NCBI GenBank assembly: GCA_035293945.1 | Contig: DATGLV010000027.1 | Coordinates: 25,598 to 89,597 of the forward strand | Reading direction: 5' to 3' | From: VAZQ01 sp035293945 | Lineage (GTDB): Bacteria > Pseudomonadota > Alphaproteobacteria > Rhizobiales > Xanthobacteraceae | DNA length: 64,000 nt | Part shown: in pieces, positions 17,322-26,032 of the stretch | Layout of the letters: every line of letters begins with the position of its first letter | How positions within the stretch are numbered: position 1 is the first letter of the stretch | Made by a program: the position numbers and the translations under genes | Notes under the pieces: generated by a model | What the model saw: only the letters and a program-made list of their open reading frames with translations | What the model was told of the DNA's origin: nothing | The model's database searches: none

Positions 17322-17990
17322 ATGACTTCCACCGGAACCCCTGCCAGCAAGGTCGATGTCGCCCCGGAATTCTGGGATAACATCTTTGCCCCGAGCTCCT
17401 GCCTGGTGTTGATCACCACTGTGGACCCGCGGGGCAATGTCAACGCGGCCGCGTTCGGGACCTGCACACGGGTCTGTCACGATCCGGTCTACATCGCCTT
17501 CACGTGCGGGAGCGGGAAGGATACCTACGACAACGTGCTCGCAACCGGCGAGTTCGTGGTCAATGTGGTGCCGTTCGAGCAGCCGATGCTGGACCGCACG
17601 CTCCTATGCGGGCTGCCGTTTCGCGGCGGCATAAGCGAGCTGGAAAAAGCCGGGCTCACCGCGATCCCGGCCCGGGAGGTGCGGCCGCCGCGCATTGCCG
17701 AGTGCCGCAGCCATTTCGAGTGCCGGGTTACCTGGACGCAGCAATGGCTGCATCGCCTGATGGTGTGTGGCAAGGTCGAGGCGGTCAGCATCGACGCCGA
17801 CTGCATCACCGATCAGGGATTCATCCGCTGGGAGAAGGTGAAGCCGGCGCATTATTGCGGCATGCGCTACCAGGACCGCTTCGTTCCCGCCTACGACAAG
17901 CCGACCCGTGGGGCTTGGCGCTACGACGGGAGCGATGACGAATTCCGCGTCGGCGAGAACTGGCGCGGCGCCTACAAGAGCAGTGACTGA
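17322..17990 (+). CDS. Flavin reductase-like (FMN-binding split barrel) protein
   Basis: 222 residues from the ATG at 17322, just after the DoxX stop; two upstream in-frame starts would overlap doxX. The FMN-binding split-barrel fold is recognisable from APSSCLVLITTVDPRGNVNA, then AAFGTCTRVCHDPVYIAFTC and GEFVVNVVPFEQ. Such proteins reduce flavin for a partner oxygenase or act as flavoprotein reductases. No flavin-dependent monooxygenase is next to it, so the partner could be one of the other run members. The Cys content (C40, C61, C69 by rough count) is high for the family. Confidence 0.8.
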   Translation: MTSTGTPASKVDVAPEFWDNIFAPSSCLVLITTVDPRGNVNAAAFGTCTRVCHDPVYIAFTCGSGKDTYDNVLATGEFVVNVVPFEQPMLDRTLLCGLPFRGGISELEKAGLTAIPAREVRPPRIAECRSHFECRVTWTQQWLHRLMVCGKVEAVSIDADCITDQGFIRWEKVKPAHYCGMRYQDRFVPAYDKPTRGAWRYDGSDDEFRVGENWRGAYKSSD

Positions 17991-17995
17991 ACAGC

Positions 17996-18040
17996 GAATG
18001 TCCCGGAAAAGTGGCCCCCGGTCTTCCGAAAAAGGAGATG
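17996..18040. repeat. Rhizobial-type intergenic palindromic repeat (diverged copy)
   Basis: The stretch GAATGTCCCGGAAAAGTGG followed by CCCCCGGTCTTCCGAAAAA has the same skeleton as the copy at 45903-45946 (CATGTTCCGGAAAAG, ACCGGTCTTCCGAA, GAACATG). It fills the 61-bp gap before the hydantoinase A gene and may supply part of its leader. Confidence 0.6.
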
Positions 18041-18051
18041 TGCCAGGGAAA

Positions 18052-20100
18052 ATGGCGCAGGCCGTTGCCGTCGACATCGGCGGCACATTTACCGATCTTG
18101 TCGCCTACGATCACGAGAATGGCAGGGTCGCTTACACCAAAAGCCCGACCACCTACGGGAATCTTGTCGACGGCGTGCTCGACTGCTTCGCCAAAGCCAA
18201 GCTTGATCCCGCCTCCGCCAATTTCGTCAATCACGGCACGACGCTGGTCATCAACGCGCTGATCCAGCGCAAGGGTGCCAAAGCGGCGCTGGTCACGACC
18301 CAAGGCTTCCGCGACATCCTGGAAATCGCCCGCGGCAATCGGCCCGATCCGTTCGACCTGCACTATCGCCGCGATGAGCCCTTGATCCCGCGCGAGCTTC
18401 GTTTCGAAGTGAAGGAACGGATCGGCAGCAAAGGCGAGATCGTCACCCCGTTAGACACGGTAGGGCTCGGGCAGCTCGCCGACAGGCTCGAGGCGCTCAA
18501 CATCGAGGCGGTCGCGATCTTCTTCATGAACTCCTATGCCAATCCGGCGCATGAGGAGCAGGCCGCAGCGCTGCTGCGCGCCCGCCTGCCGAACGCCTAT
18601 GTGACCTTTTCGACTGAGCTGACGCGAGAATGGTACGAGTACGAGCGCACCTCGACGGTCGCCGCCAATGCCTATGTCGGGCCGCAGGTCACCCGCTACA
18701 TCCGCCGGCTGGAAGATGACCTCGAGATCAAGGGATTTGGCGGCTCGCTCTACATGATGGGCTCCAACGGCGGCTTGCTTTCGGTTGAGCGCAGCTGCGC
18801 CCAGCCGGTGGCGCTGGTGGAGTCAGGGCCGATCGGCGGCTGCATCGGGGCCGGTGCCTACGCGGAAGCGCTGGGCTTTGCCAATGTGGTCGCCTTCGAC
18901 ATGGGGGGCACCACGGCCAAATGCGCGCTGGTCGAGAACGGCCGCTTCTCGGTCGACTCGGTCTACTACGCGGGCGGCTATGTGAAAGGCTTCCCGATCA
19001 AGTCCTCGGTCATCGACATCGTCGAGGTTGGCTCGGGCGGCGGCTCGATCGCCTGGCTCGATCCGCAGAACCGCCTGCATGTCGGCCCACAGAGCGCCGG
19101 CTCGACGCCGGGTCCGGCCTGCTACGGAAACGGCGGCACCGAGCCCACCGTGACGGATGCGAACCTGGTGCTGGGGCGACTCAATCCTGCGCGTTTCCTT
19201 GGCGGCGAGCTCAAGCTCGATACCGCGGCCGCGGAGGCAGCAATTGCGCGGATCGCCGGTCCCTTAGGGTATTCGGGACATGACGGATCGATCCGCATGG
19301 CCGAGGGAATCTTGTCGCTCGCAACCGTCATCATGGCTGGCGCGATCAAACAAATTTCCATCGAGCATGGTCTCGATCCGCGCGAATTCGTGCTGTTCTG
19401 CTATGGCGGCGGGGGACCTCTGCACGCGAGTGCGCTGGCACGTGAGCTCGCGATCCCGACCGTCGTGGTGCCGCCGGAGCCCGGCAATTTCTCGGCGGTC
19501 GGCATGCTGCTCGCCGATGCACGGCTCGATCTTTCCAAGACCTTTGTGGGCATCCTCGACGCGGGCTCGGTCGAGAGCCTCAAATCCGCGTTCGCCGAGA
19601 TGGAAGATGAGGCGCGCGCCGCTCTCGCGGCGGACTTCGCCGCACAAGATGTGTTGTTCGAGCGCTATGCGGAAATGCGCTACGCCGGACAGCGCCACAA
19701 TATCAAGGTGCCAATCTCCGGACGCAACGATCCCGCGGGCATCCGCGAGGCATTCGACCGCGACTACAAGCGCCGCTACGGGCATGCGGACCTGAAGGCC
19801 GCAGCCGAGCTGCAGGCGCTGCATCTCTCCGCCTTCACGCGCCTGCGCCGGCCGGAGCTTGCCCGCTTGCCGCGCGCGATTGCGGGAACGCTGGTGGCGA
19901 CCCAGCGCTCGGTTTTCTTCGGCAATGGCGGGGGAATGCGCGATGCCTTGGTGTACGAGCGCACCGCACTTCGGCCAGGATTTGCCGCAGCCGGGCCGGC
20001 TTTGATCGAGGAATACGGATCGACCACGCTGATCGCACCCGGCGACCGTTTCGAGATCGGGACGCTCGGGGAAATCCGCATTCACTGCGGTCGGAGCTGA
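18052..20100 (+). CDS. Hydantoinase/oxoprolinase subunit A (HyuA-like)
   Basis: 682 residues from the ATG at 18052 (CAGGGAAA upstream). The ASKHA-type ATP-binding start VDIGGTFTDLVAYD, the VNHGTTLVINALIQRKGAK block, and the later VVAFDMGGTTAKCAL phosphate loop are the family signature. HyuA acts with HyuB in ATP-dependent opening of hydantoins or 5-oxoproline. Related pairs are subunits of acetone and acetophenone carboxylases, which phosphorylate and carboxylate ketones. The substrate cannot be read from the sequence. In this run an ATP-dependent step on a ring or enol intermediate made by the molybdenum enzyme is a reasonable guess. It is 6 bp from the B subunit gene. Confidence 0.9.
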   Translation: MAQAVAVDIGGTFTDLVAYDHENGRVAYTKSPTTYGNLVDGVLDCFAKAKLDPASANFVNHGTTLVINALIQRKGAKAALVTTQGFRDILEIARGNRPDPFDLHYRRDEPLIPRELRFEVKERIGSKGEIVTPLDTVGLGQLADRLEALNIEAVAIFFMNSYANPAHEEQAAALLRARLPNAYVTFSTELTREWYEYERTSTVAANAYVGPQVTRYIRRLEDDLEIKGFGGSLYMMGSNGGLLSVERSCAQPVALVESGPIGGCIGAGAYAEALGFANVVAFDMGGTTAKCALVENGRFSVDSVYYAGGYVKGFPIKSSVIDIVEVGSGGGSIAWLDPQNRLHVGPQSAGSTPGPACYGNGGTEPTVTDANLVLGRLNPARFLGGELKLDTAAAEAAIARIAGPLGYSGHDGSIRMAEGILSLATVIMAGAIKQISIEHGLDPREFVLFCYGGGGPLHASALARELAIPTVVVPPEPGNFSAVGMLLADARLDLSKTFVGILDAGSVESLKSAFAEMEDEARAALAADFAAQDVLFERYAEMRYAGQRHNIKVPISGRNDPAGIREAFDRDYKRRYGHADLKAAAELQALHLSAFTRLRRPELARLPRAIAGTLVATQRSVFFGNGGGMRDALVYERTALRPGFAAAGPALIEEYGSTTLIAPGDRFEIGTLGEIRIHCGRS

Positions 20101-20106
20101 CAGCCG

Positions 20107-21846
20107 ATGCGGCAGGATCCGAAATTCCAAGCAGCGCTGCCCTCCGCCGCGGCCGCCGGGATCGATCCGATCACGCTCGAAGTGATCCGCCATCGGCTCG
20201 TCTCGATCGCCAACCAGATCGACGCCAACATCAAGCGCACGGCGTTCAGCCCCTACATCTATGAATACAATGATTTCGCCGTCGGCCTGACCGGCCCCCA
20301 AGGGCAGCTCATCGCCCAATGCACCGGCGGCATGCCGCCGTTCGTGGCCGACTCGGTCGGCATGGCGGTGCGCGATGGGCTTGCGATCTACGGCCGCGAG
20401 CGCCTGTTCCACGGCGACGTCGTTGTCTGCAACCACGCGGCCGTGCAGGGCCAGCACCTCAACAACACGGTGATGTATACCCCGATCTATGCGGGCGAGC
20501 GGCGCGAAAGCTTGATCGGATTCTTCGCCATCAATGTGCACTGGATCGAGATCGGCGGCATCCAGACCAACTCGACCGATATCTTCATGGAAGGCCTGCA
20601 GCTGCGCTCCATCAAGATGTGGTCGAAGGGCGAACCGATCGAGGAAGTCTACCGGATCATTGAGAACAATACCCGCATGCCGCTCGAGCTGATGGGCGAT
20701 ATCGCGGCCCAGCTCGCCGGTTGTTTCCTGGGACGCGACCTCACCGCCGAGCTCGCCGACAAATACGGCATCGCGATCTTTGCGCGCGCGATCGAGCTCA
20801 TCCTCGATCAATCGGAAGCGGCAGCGCGTGCCTTCATCGCCGCCATGCCGGACGGCGTCTATGCGACCGAGACCTATCTCGACAATGATCGTTCCGGCGA
20901 CACGCCGGTGCCCATCAAGGTGAAGGTGATCGTGGAGGGCGACGAGCTCACGGTCGACTATTCGGAGATTGCCGCACAGGCCAAAGGGCCGATCAATTCC
21001 GGCTATTTCGGTGGCGGCCAGACCACTGCCCGCGTCGCCTTCAAGTATTTGCTGGGCGCCGCCGAGATGGCGAACGAAGGCACGTTCCGTCCGATCAAGC
21101 TGATCCTGCCGCCCGGCAAGCTGCTCAGCGCCGATCCGACGGCGCCGATGTTCATGTATCCAACGCCGTTCCCGACCGTGATCGATGCGGTCATCAAGGC
21201 GCTCGAGAGCGCGTTGCCGGCACGGGTACCGGGCGGGCATTTCGGCACCCATTCGGGCGTTCGCTTCTACGGCCGGCGACCGAACGGATCGTTCTTCGAC
21301 AGCCATGATAGCGGCCATGGCGGCTGGGGCGCCTGTGCGACCCACGACGGCGCCGGACCTTTCCGCACCATGGCGCATGGCGACACGCGCATCATTCCGC
21401 TCGAATTACAGGAAGCGATCCTGCCGTTCCGGATCGAGGAATTCTCGTTGCGGGAGGACTCCGCCGGCCCCGGCACGTTTCGCGGCGGGCTCGGGTTCCG
21501 CAAAGTCTATCGCATGCTGGCGGAATGCCGGCTGCAGACCAATCTCGATCGCACCTTATGCCCGCCCTGGGGAGTGCGGGGCGGCGGTGACGCCAAGCCC
21601 GGCCGCTTCAGCATCGTGCGGGCGGGATCGGACAATCCCGAGAGCATCGACAAGCAGAACGCCTTTCCGCTGCAGCGTGGTGATCTGGTTTGCGTGGAGA
21701 CCGGCGGAGGGGGCGGTTACGGGCCCCCTGCGGGACGCGCGCTCGCACTCATTCAACGGGACATCGATGCCGGCTATATTTCGCCCGCAGCCGCCGCGCA
21801 CGACTATGGGGTGAGGATCGCGAGCGACGGCAAGGTGCATCGCTGA
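20107..21846 (+). CDS. Hydantoinase/oxoprolinase subunit B (HyuB-like)
   Basis: 579 residues. Typical HyuB features are ITLEVIRHRLVSIANQIDAN at the N-terminus, PYIYEYNDFAVGL, the metal-site-like block HNHG-type region VVCNHAAVQGQHLNN, and ETGGGGGYGPP at the C-terminus. It forms a complex with the A subunit encoded 6 bp upstream. The long antisense ORF over this gene is a shadow of high GC. The order hyuA-hyuB followed by an Fe3+-type ABC binding protein and permease suggests substrate uptake and hydrolysis or carboxylation as one unit, but that is inference. Confidence 0.9.
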   Translation: MRQDPKFQAALPSAAAAGIDPITLEVIRHRLVSIANQIDANIKRTAFSPYIYEYNDFAVGLTGPQGQLIAQCTGGMPPFVADSVGMAVRDGLAIYGRERLFHGDVVVCNHAAVQGQHLNNTVMYTPIYAGERRESLIGFFAINVHWIEIGGIQTNSTDIFMEGLQLRSIKMWSKGEPIEEVYRIIENNTRMPLELMGDIAAQLAGCFLGRDLTAELADKYGIAIFARAIELILDQSEAAARAFIAAMPDGVYATETYLDNDRSGDTPVPIKVKVIVEGDELTVDYSEIAAQAKGPINSGYFGGGQTTARVAFKYLLGAAEMANEGTFRPIKLILPPGKLLSADPTAPMFMYPTPFPTVIDAVIKALESALPARVPGGHFGTHSGVRFYGRRPNGSFFDSHDSGHGGWGACATHDGAGPFRTMAHGDTRIIPLELQEAILPFRIEEFSLREDSAGPGTFRGGLGFRKVYRMLAECRLQTNLDRTLCPPWGVRGGGDAKPGRFSIVRAGSDNPESIDKQNAFPLQRGDLVCVETGGGGGYGPPAGRALALIQRDIDAGYISPAAAAHDYGVRIASDGKVHR

Positions 21847-21919
21847 CCCTACGTTGACACTGTGTGCGAAATTCCAATCGTGCGCCGGTGAAAAAAACGG
21901 CGAGAGACCTGGAGAGAGC

Positions 21920-23002
21920 GTGAATCCACTTCGTCGGTGCCTTTTCGGTCTCATTCTCATCGCGGCCGTGCCGCTTGCCTGCCTGCCGGCGCGCGCGCAG
22001 GAGATCAATCCCGCTTTGAAGGAGCTGGCGGCTGCGGCGACCCAAGAGGGCGTCGTGACGCTGAGCTGGAGCCAAGCAACGCTGGGCGGCAGCCAGGGCG
22101 CGGCGCGCATCGTCGCGGCGATGAACAAGGCGTTCGCCGCCAATATCCGTCTCAACTTTCTTCCCGGGCCCGATATGGCGCGCGCCGTCAACCAGGTGGC
22201 GACGGAGCTCGCGGCAGGCCAGAAGTCGCATACGGATCTGGTGCTCGCCGCGGCCCCACAGATCGCTCCGATTGTGAAGCTCAACGTCTTTGCACCGGTC
22301 CGTTGGGCGCGCTATTTGCCGGACCGGATCACGCCGGCGATGACGGAGCTCGACGGCAAGATCATCCGCTTTGCGACCGGCCTTTCCGGCGTCACCTACA
22401 ATTCAGCGCTCGCCCCGGAGCAACCGATCGCGCTTCAGGATTTCCTCAGGCCTGCGTGGAAGGGGAAGATCGCCTCGACACCCTACGCGGCCGGCCTCGA
22501 CGTGCTGATGGCCGAAGACGTCTGGGGAAGAGAGAAGACAGTCGACTATGTGCGGGCACTCTCCAAGCAAATCGCCGGCGTCATGCGCTGTGGCGAAACG
22601 GAGCGAGTTGCGACCGGGGAATATCTGGCGTTGGTGATGGACTGCACCGGCCAGGACGCTTTGTTGTGGCAGGAGAAGGGCGCCCCGGTTGCGCAGCTGA
22701 TCCCACGCGACGCAGCGGAACGGCGCTATTACTATTTCGGCGTGCCGACGAACGCACAGCATCCGAATGCCGCCAAGCTGTTCGCGCTCTTTCTGATGAC
22801 CCCCGAGGGTCAGCGGCTCGCCTACGAGACCTGGAAGATCGATCTGCATCTGTTCCCCGGCTCGAAAACCGGCAGCATGATCGCCGACTACGAGAAGCGC
22901 GGTGTCGCGTTCAAGGAAGTCACGGTGGAATGGTGGGCCGCCCATCCGGAGATCGAAGCTGGCCGCAGCGAGCTCATCAAGATTCTCACCACCAAGGAAT
23001 GA
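21920..23002 (+). CDS. ABC transporter solute-binding protein, Fe3+/thiamine/spermidine-like type
   Basis: 360 residues from GTG at 21920 (GGAGAGAGC upstream), with a signal peptide (residues 1 to about 26, ending ARAQ). The mature part has the two-lobe periplasmic-binding fold, with SWSQATLGGSQGAARIVAAM near the front, VTYNSALAPEQP, and PTNAQHPNAAKLFALFLMT near the end. The closest type is the extracellular solute-binding family 1/6 used by AfuA/FbpA-like importers. A tyrosine-rich iron site (paired Tyr near the C-terminus) is not obvious, so the ligand may be an organic anion. It precedes the permease gene by 168 bp, which is filled by a repeat. Confidence 0.83.
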   Translation: MNPLRRCLFGLILIAAVPLACLPARAQEINPALKELAAAATQEGVVTLSWSQATLGGSQGAARIVAAMNKAFAANIRLNFLPGPDMARAVNQVATELAAGQKSHTDLVLAAAPQIAPIVKLNVFAPVRWARYLPDRITPAMTELDGKIIRFATGLSGVTYNSALAPEQPIALQDFLRPAWKGKIASTPYAAGLDVLMAEDVWGREKTVDYVRALSKQIAGVMRCGETERVATGEYLALVMDCTGQDALLWQEKGAPVAQLIPRDAAERRYYYFGVPTNAQHPNAAKLFALFLMTPEGQRLAYETWKIDLHLFPGSKTGSMIADYEKRGVAFKEVTVEWWAAHPEIEAGRSELIKILTTKE

Positions 23003-23025
23003 GCGGCTAAAGTCGATAGCGATCA

Positions 23026-23155
23026 CGCCGTCATCCCTGCGAAAGCAGGGACCCATGCCGCCGTGTTCTCTCGATAGCGCGCAGCAGTATGGGTCCCGGG
23101 TCTCGCCATCAGCGCGTTTACGCGCGTCTTTGACGCGCTATGGCTCGCCCGGAAC
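23026..23155. repeat. Mosaic intergenic repeat between binding protein and permease genes
   Basis: The gap contains GTCATCCCTGCGAAAGCAGG, a short hairpin, and further on GCGCGTTTACGCGCGTCTTT followed by GACGCGCTATGGC. The second part is shared, in diverged form and opposite orientation, with 50918-50950, where the reverse strand reads GGGCGTTTACGCCCGTCTTC then GACGGGCCATGCC. This points to a dispersed repeat family inserted inside an operon. Confidence 0.6.
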
Positions 23156-23170
23156 GACTTCGGAGGGACC

Positions 23171-24895
23171 GTGAAGTCAGCCATTCCCCGCCGCAGCCCT
23201 GGCGACGCCATGCCGCTCTTGGTGCTGGTGATGGTGATCGCCGCCAGCGCATTGATCGCGTGCCTGCTCGCGGTCGTGCTGTGGCTTGCTTTCACCGACG
23301 GCAGTCCAGGCATAGACCTTTCGTACACATTGCAGAATTTCGTCGACGTATTTTCCGATCCGCGCACGTTCACGGTCCTGCGCGACACCATCGGCTTTGC
23401 CTTGATCGCCCTGGTGGTAGCGCTTGCCTTCGGTCTTCCCTGCGCCTGGCTTGCCGAGCGCACTGATTTTCCTGCCAAGACGTTCCTTTTCACCCTGATG
23501 GCGATCGGCCTGTTGATCCCGGGCTTCGCGGCCGCGATGGGTTGGTTGTTCCTGCTGCATCCGCGCATCGGCCTCCTGAACCAGGTTCTGATGAGCACGC
23601 TTCATTTGGCTGCCGCGCCTCTCAACATCAGCAGCATCGTCGGCATGGGCTTCGTGCAAGGACTGAACCTCGCACCGCTCGCCTTCATCATGACGGCGGC
23701 AGTGTTTCGTTCGCTTGACCCGACGCTCGAGGAAGCCGCGCTGATGCATGGCGCCGGCTCTTTCGGAGTGGCGCGCCGGATCACCCTGCGGCTCGCCTGG
23801 CCGGGCATCCTGGCCGCCGCCATCTATGTGTTCATGACCGCGTTTGCGGCCTTCGATGTCCCGGCGATCATCGGCTGGGGCAACCGCATTTTCACCTTCA
23901 CGACCTACCTCTATCTCCTGCTCAATCCGCAGGACACGCTGCCCCGCTATGGGCTCGCTGCCGCGCTGAGCACGGTCGCCATGGCGATCGCAGCGCTGAT
24001 GAGCACGTGGTACGCCCGCATGCAGCGGCGCTCGCGCCAGTTTGCAGTGATCAGCGGCCGCGCTTATCGGCCGCGGACGATCCGGCTTGGGCGGCGAAAG
24101 CTCGCAGCCTGGAGCTTCGTCGGGCTCTATTTGCTCCTCGGCAAGCTGTTGCCGATTGCGCTCACCGCCTGGAGCTCGCTTTTGCCGTTCTTCCAGCTGC
24201 CCTCGGCGCGGGCGCTCGCCACCATCTCGCTCGCCCACTACTTCGCGCTGCCCTGGGACCTGGTGCTCACCGCGCTGGGCAATACCTGCATTCTGGCCGT
24301 GCTCACGCCGACGCTCACGCTTGCGCTGAGCTTGGCCTTCTCCTGGGTGGTGCTACGCTCCAAATTTCCCGGTCGCGGCGCCTTCGACTTCATCGCCTTC
24401 CTGCCGCATGCCGTGCCTTCGATCATCTTCGGGGTTGGCGCGCTCTTGCTGGCGCTCTTCGTCGTCCAGCAGGCTGTGCCGATCTATGGCACGATCTGGA
24501 TCCTGCTGATCGTGTTCACGGTCGCCCGCTTGAGCTACGGCACCCGCATGACCAATAGCGGCCTCATCCAGATCCATGCCGATCTCGAGGAATCGGCGCT
24601 GATGAGCGGCGCCAGCCAATGGCGCGCGTTCACCCGCGTCGCGCTGCCGCTGCTGGGGCCGACCCTGCTTTATGCCTGGCTCTGGATCGCGCTGTTGATC
24701 TTTCGCGAATTGACGCTCGCGGTCGTGCTCTCGACAGCCGACAATCCGACCTTTCCGGTCGCGGTATGGAGTCTCTGGCTCGGCGGCGGGCTCGGCCAAG
24801 CCTCGGCGCTCGCCATGGTGATGCTGGCGATGATGACGCCGATGATCGCGCTCTATTGGCTGATCGCCCGCCGGCAAGGCTTGGGAGCGGGCTGA
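23171..24895 (+). CDS. ABC transporter permease, Fe3+-type, two fused membrane domains
   Basis: 574 residues from GTG at 23171, with GGAGGGACC just upstream. Two tandem BPD-type permease domains are seen, about residues 20-285 and 315-570, each with about six membrane segments. The EAA loops read LDPTLEEAALMHGAGSFGVA and HADLEESALMSGASQWRAFT. This double-domain layout is that of FbpB/AfuB/SfuB-like importers. It should pair with the binding protein upstream. No nucleotide-binding subunit is encoded before the next gene or anywhere in the window, so the ATPase must be shared or distant. Confidence 0.9.
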   Translation: MKSAIPRRSPGDAMPLLVLVMVIAASALIACLLAVVLWLAFTDGSPGIDLSYTLQNFVDVFSDPRTFTVLRDTIGFALIALVVALAFGLPCAWLAERTDFPAKTFLFTLMAIGLLIPGFAAAMGWLFLLHPRIGLLNQVLMSTLHLAAAPLNISSIVGMGFVQGLNLAPLAFIMTAAVFRSLDPTLEEAALMHGAGSFGVARRITLRLAWPGILAAAIYVFMTAFAAFDVPAIIGWGNRIFTFTTYLYLLLNPQDTLPRYGLAAALSTVAMAIAALMSTWYARMQRRSRQFAVISGRAYRPRTIRLGRRKLAAWSFVGLYLLLGKLLPIALTAWSSLLPFFQLPSARALATISLAHYFALPWDLVLTALGNTCILAVLTPTLTLALSLAFSWVVLRSKFPGRGAFDFIAFLPHAVPSIIFGVGALLLALFVVQQAVPIYGTIWILLIVFTVARLSYGTRMTNSGLIQIHADLEESALMSGASQWRAFTRVALPLLGPTLLYAWLWIALLIFRELTLAVVLSTADNPTFPVAVWSLWLGGGLGQASALAMVMLAMMTPMIALYWLIARRQGLGAG

Positions 24896-25074
24896 CGTTC
24901 GCGAATTTGCCCGATCCGCGTTGTTGCAGCGTGTGCGAGCGCACGCTTCTCGGCCCATCGCGTGCGCAACCCCCCAGCCTAGCCCCCCGCAAACAGGGGC
25001 GGGAACGGGAGGGGGATTTTGCGCACGCTGCCAAGCCTCACACGGTGATTTCGCACACCCTGCAAACTACCGGA

Positions 25075-25689
25075 TCAGACCCAGGCGCGATCGAGGCCGC
25101 GGGCCGCCAGCATCTCGGCGATGCGTTTGCGCGCATAGAACATACGGGTCTTCACCGTGTTCTGCGGCACCCCGATGATTTCCGCGACATCTTCGATGGT
25201 ACGTTCGTGATAGTAGACCAGATCGATGATCTCGCGATGCGCCGGCGACAATTGCGTGAGGCACTCGCGCAGGATCTCATTGCGCTCGGTCTTCTGTATC
25301 GCGGCCTCCGGATTCTCGGACGGATCCTCGATGAATTCGAGGACATCCTGGTCCAGCTCCTCGGTCGAGCGCCGCCGTAGCGCCGACAGCGCCTTGTGGC
25401 GAGCGATGGCCAAGAGCCAGGTGGAGACCTGTGAGCGGGCCGCAAACTGGCGGGCATTGCGCCACACCTCGATGAATACCTCGCTGACCAGGTCCTCTGC
25501 GGTCGCCTCGCTGTCCACGAAACGCATCAGGAACCGGAAGACCCTCACGTTATGGCGCGCGAACAGAACCTGCATCGCGTGCTTGTCGCCCTGGGCAACG
25601 AGGCCGACCAGCACATGGTCCGAGGTCGTTCTGTCAGCCGAGCTCCGTCGGCCGGCCGCGGCAGCCGCGATTGCATCGCTGTACTTCAT
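25075..25689 (-). CDS. ECF-type RNA polymerase sigma factor
   Basis: 204 residues from the ATG at 25689; the frame is open to 25860 but with no support. Region 2 covers about 45-110 (VRVFRFLMRFVDSEATAEDL and STWLLAIARHKALSALRRR). Region 4 covers about 140-195 (LSPAHREIIDLVYYHERTIE, then GVPQNTVKTRMFYARKRIAE), a typical helix-turn-helix for the -35 element. A C-terminal tail of about 10 residues follows. No anti-sigma gene overlaps or follows it, unlike most ECF factors, and it stands alone between plus-strand genes. It may be constitutive or controlled by a distant partner. Confidence 0.92.
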   Translation of the reverse strand: MKYSDAIAAAAAGRRSSADRTTSDHVLVGLVAQGDKHAMQVLFARHNVRVFRFLMRFVDSEATAEDLVSEVFIEVWRNARQFAARSQVSTWLLAIARHKALSALRRRSTEELDQDVLEFIEDPSENPEAAIQKTERNEILRECLTQLSPAHREIIDLVYYHERTIEDVAEIIGVPQNTVKTRMFYARKRIAEMLAARGLDRAWV

Positions 25690-26032
25690 GGCTGAACCCC
25701 GTCTCCCTGGCACGCTTCTCGCGTGTCTGCTCGCTGCCATGGTTAACAGGACGTCGTTTCGCGACGATTGCGCCGAGGCGGAAAACGGTTTCGTCGGAGC
25801 AAAGAATTGTTTCGTGACCCACAGATCGAAGAAACAATCGGAGTAGCGGGTTGCCACCAAGCCGGGCTGAGGGACCTCAGGCGTGGGTTTTTTATCCTAG
25901 CCTTCGCTGCCTTCGGTTCTGCATCTGCGGCATTTCCGCACCGCGCGAGCCGATGGCGGCGAAGCCCGGAGAACTCTATGCTAGTGGCAACTGGCGGCAA
26001 CCAAGCAGGGGTGCCCCGGGGGCGTTAGAACA
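25690..26032. other. 343-bp divergent intergenic region
   Basis: The region separates the sigma factor gene (leftward) from the TRAP-type binding protein gene (rightward) and should hold both promoters. Short ORFs here lack codon bias and ribosome sites. I see no clear ECF-type or other consensus. Confidence 0.5.

Noticed and set aside
19264..21378. 704-codon reverse ORF over the hydantoinase genes
   Set aside because: It lies antisense to two clear genes, has no domain, and its residues (many Asp/Arg/His) are typical of a GC-driven shadow frame.
21937..23010. 357-codon plus-strand ORF in a second frame of the ABC binding-protein gene
   Set aside because: Gly/Arg-rich shadow. The other frame has a signal peptide and a recognisable binding-protein fold.
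23177..24238. 353-codon reverse ORF over the ABC permease gene
   Set aside because: Composition is Arg/Gln/Glu/His-rich with no fold; antisense to two permease domains.
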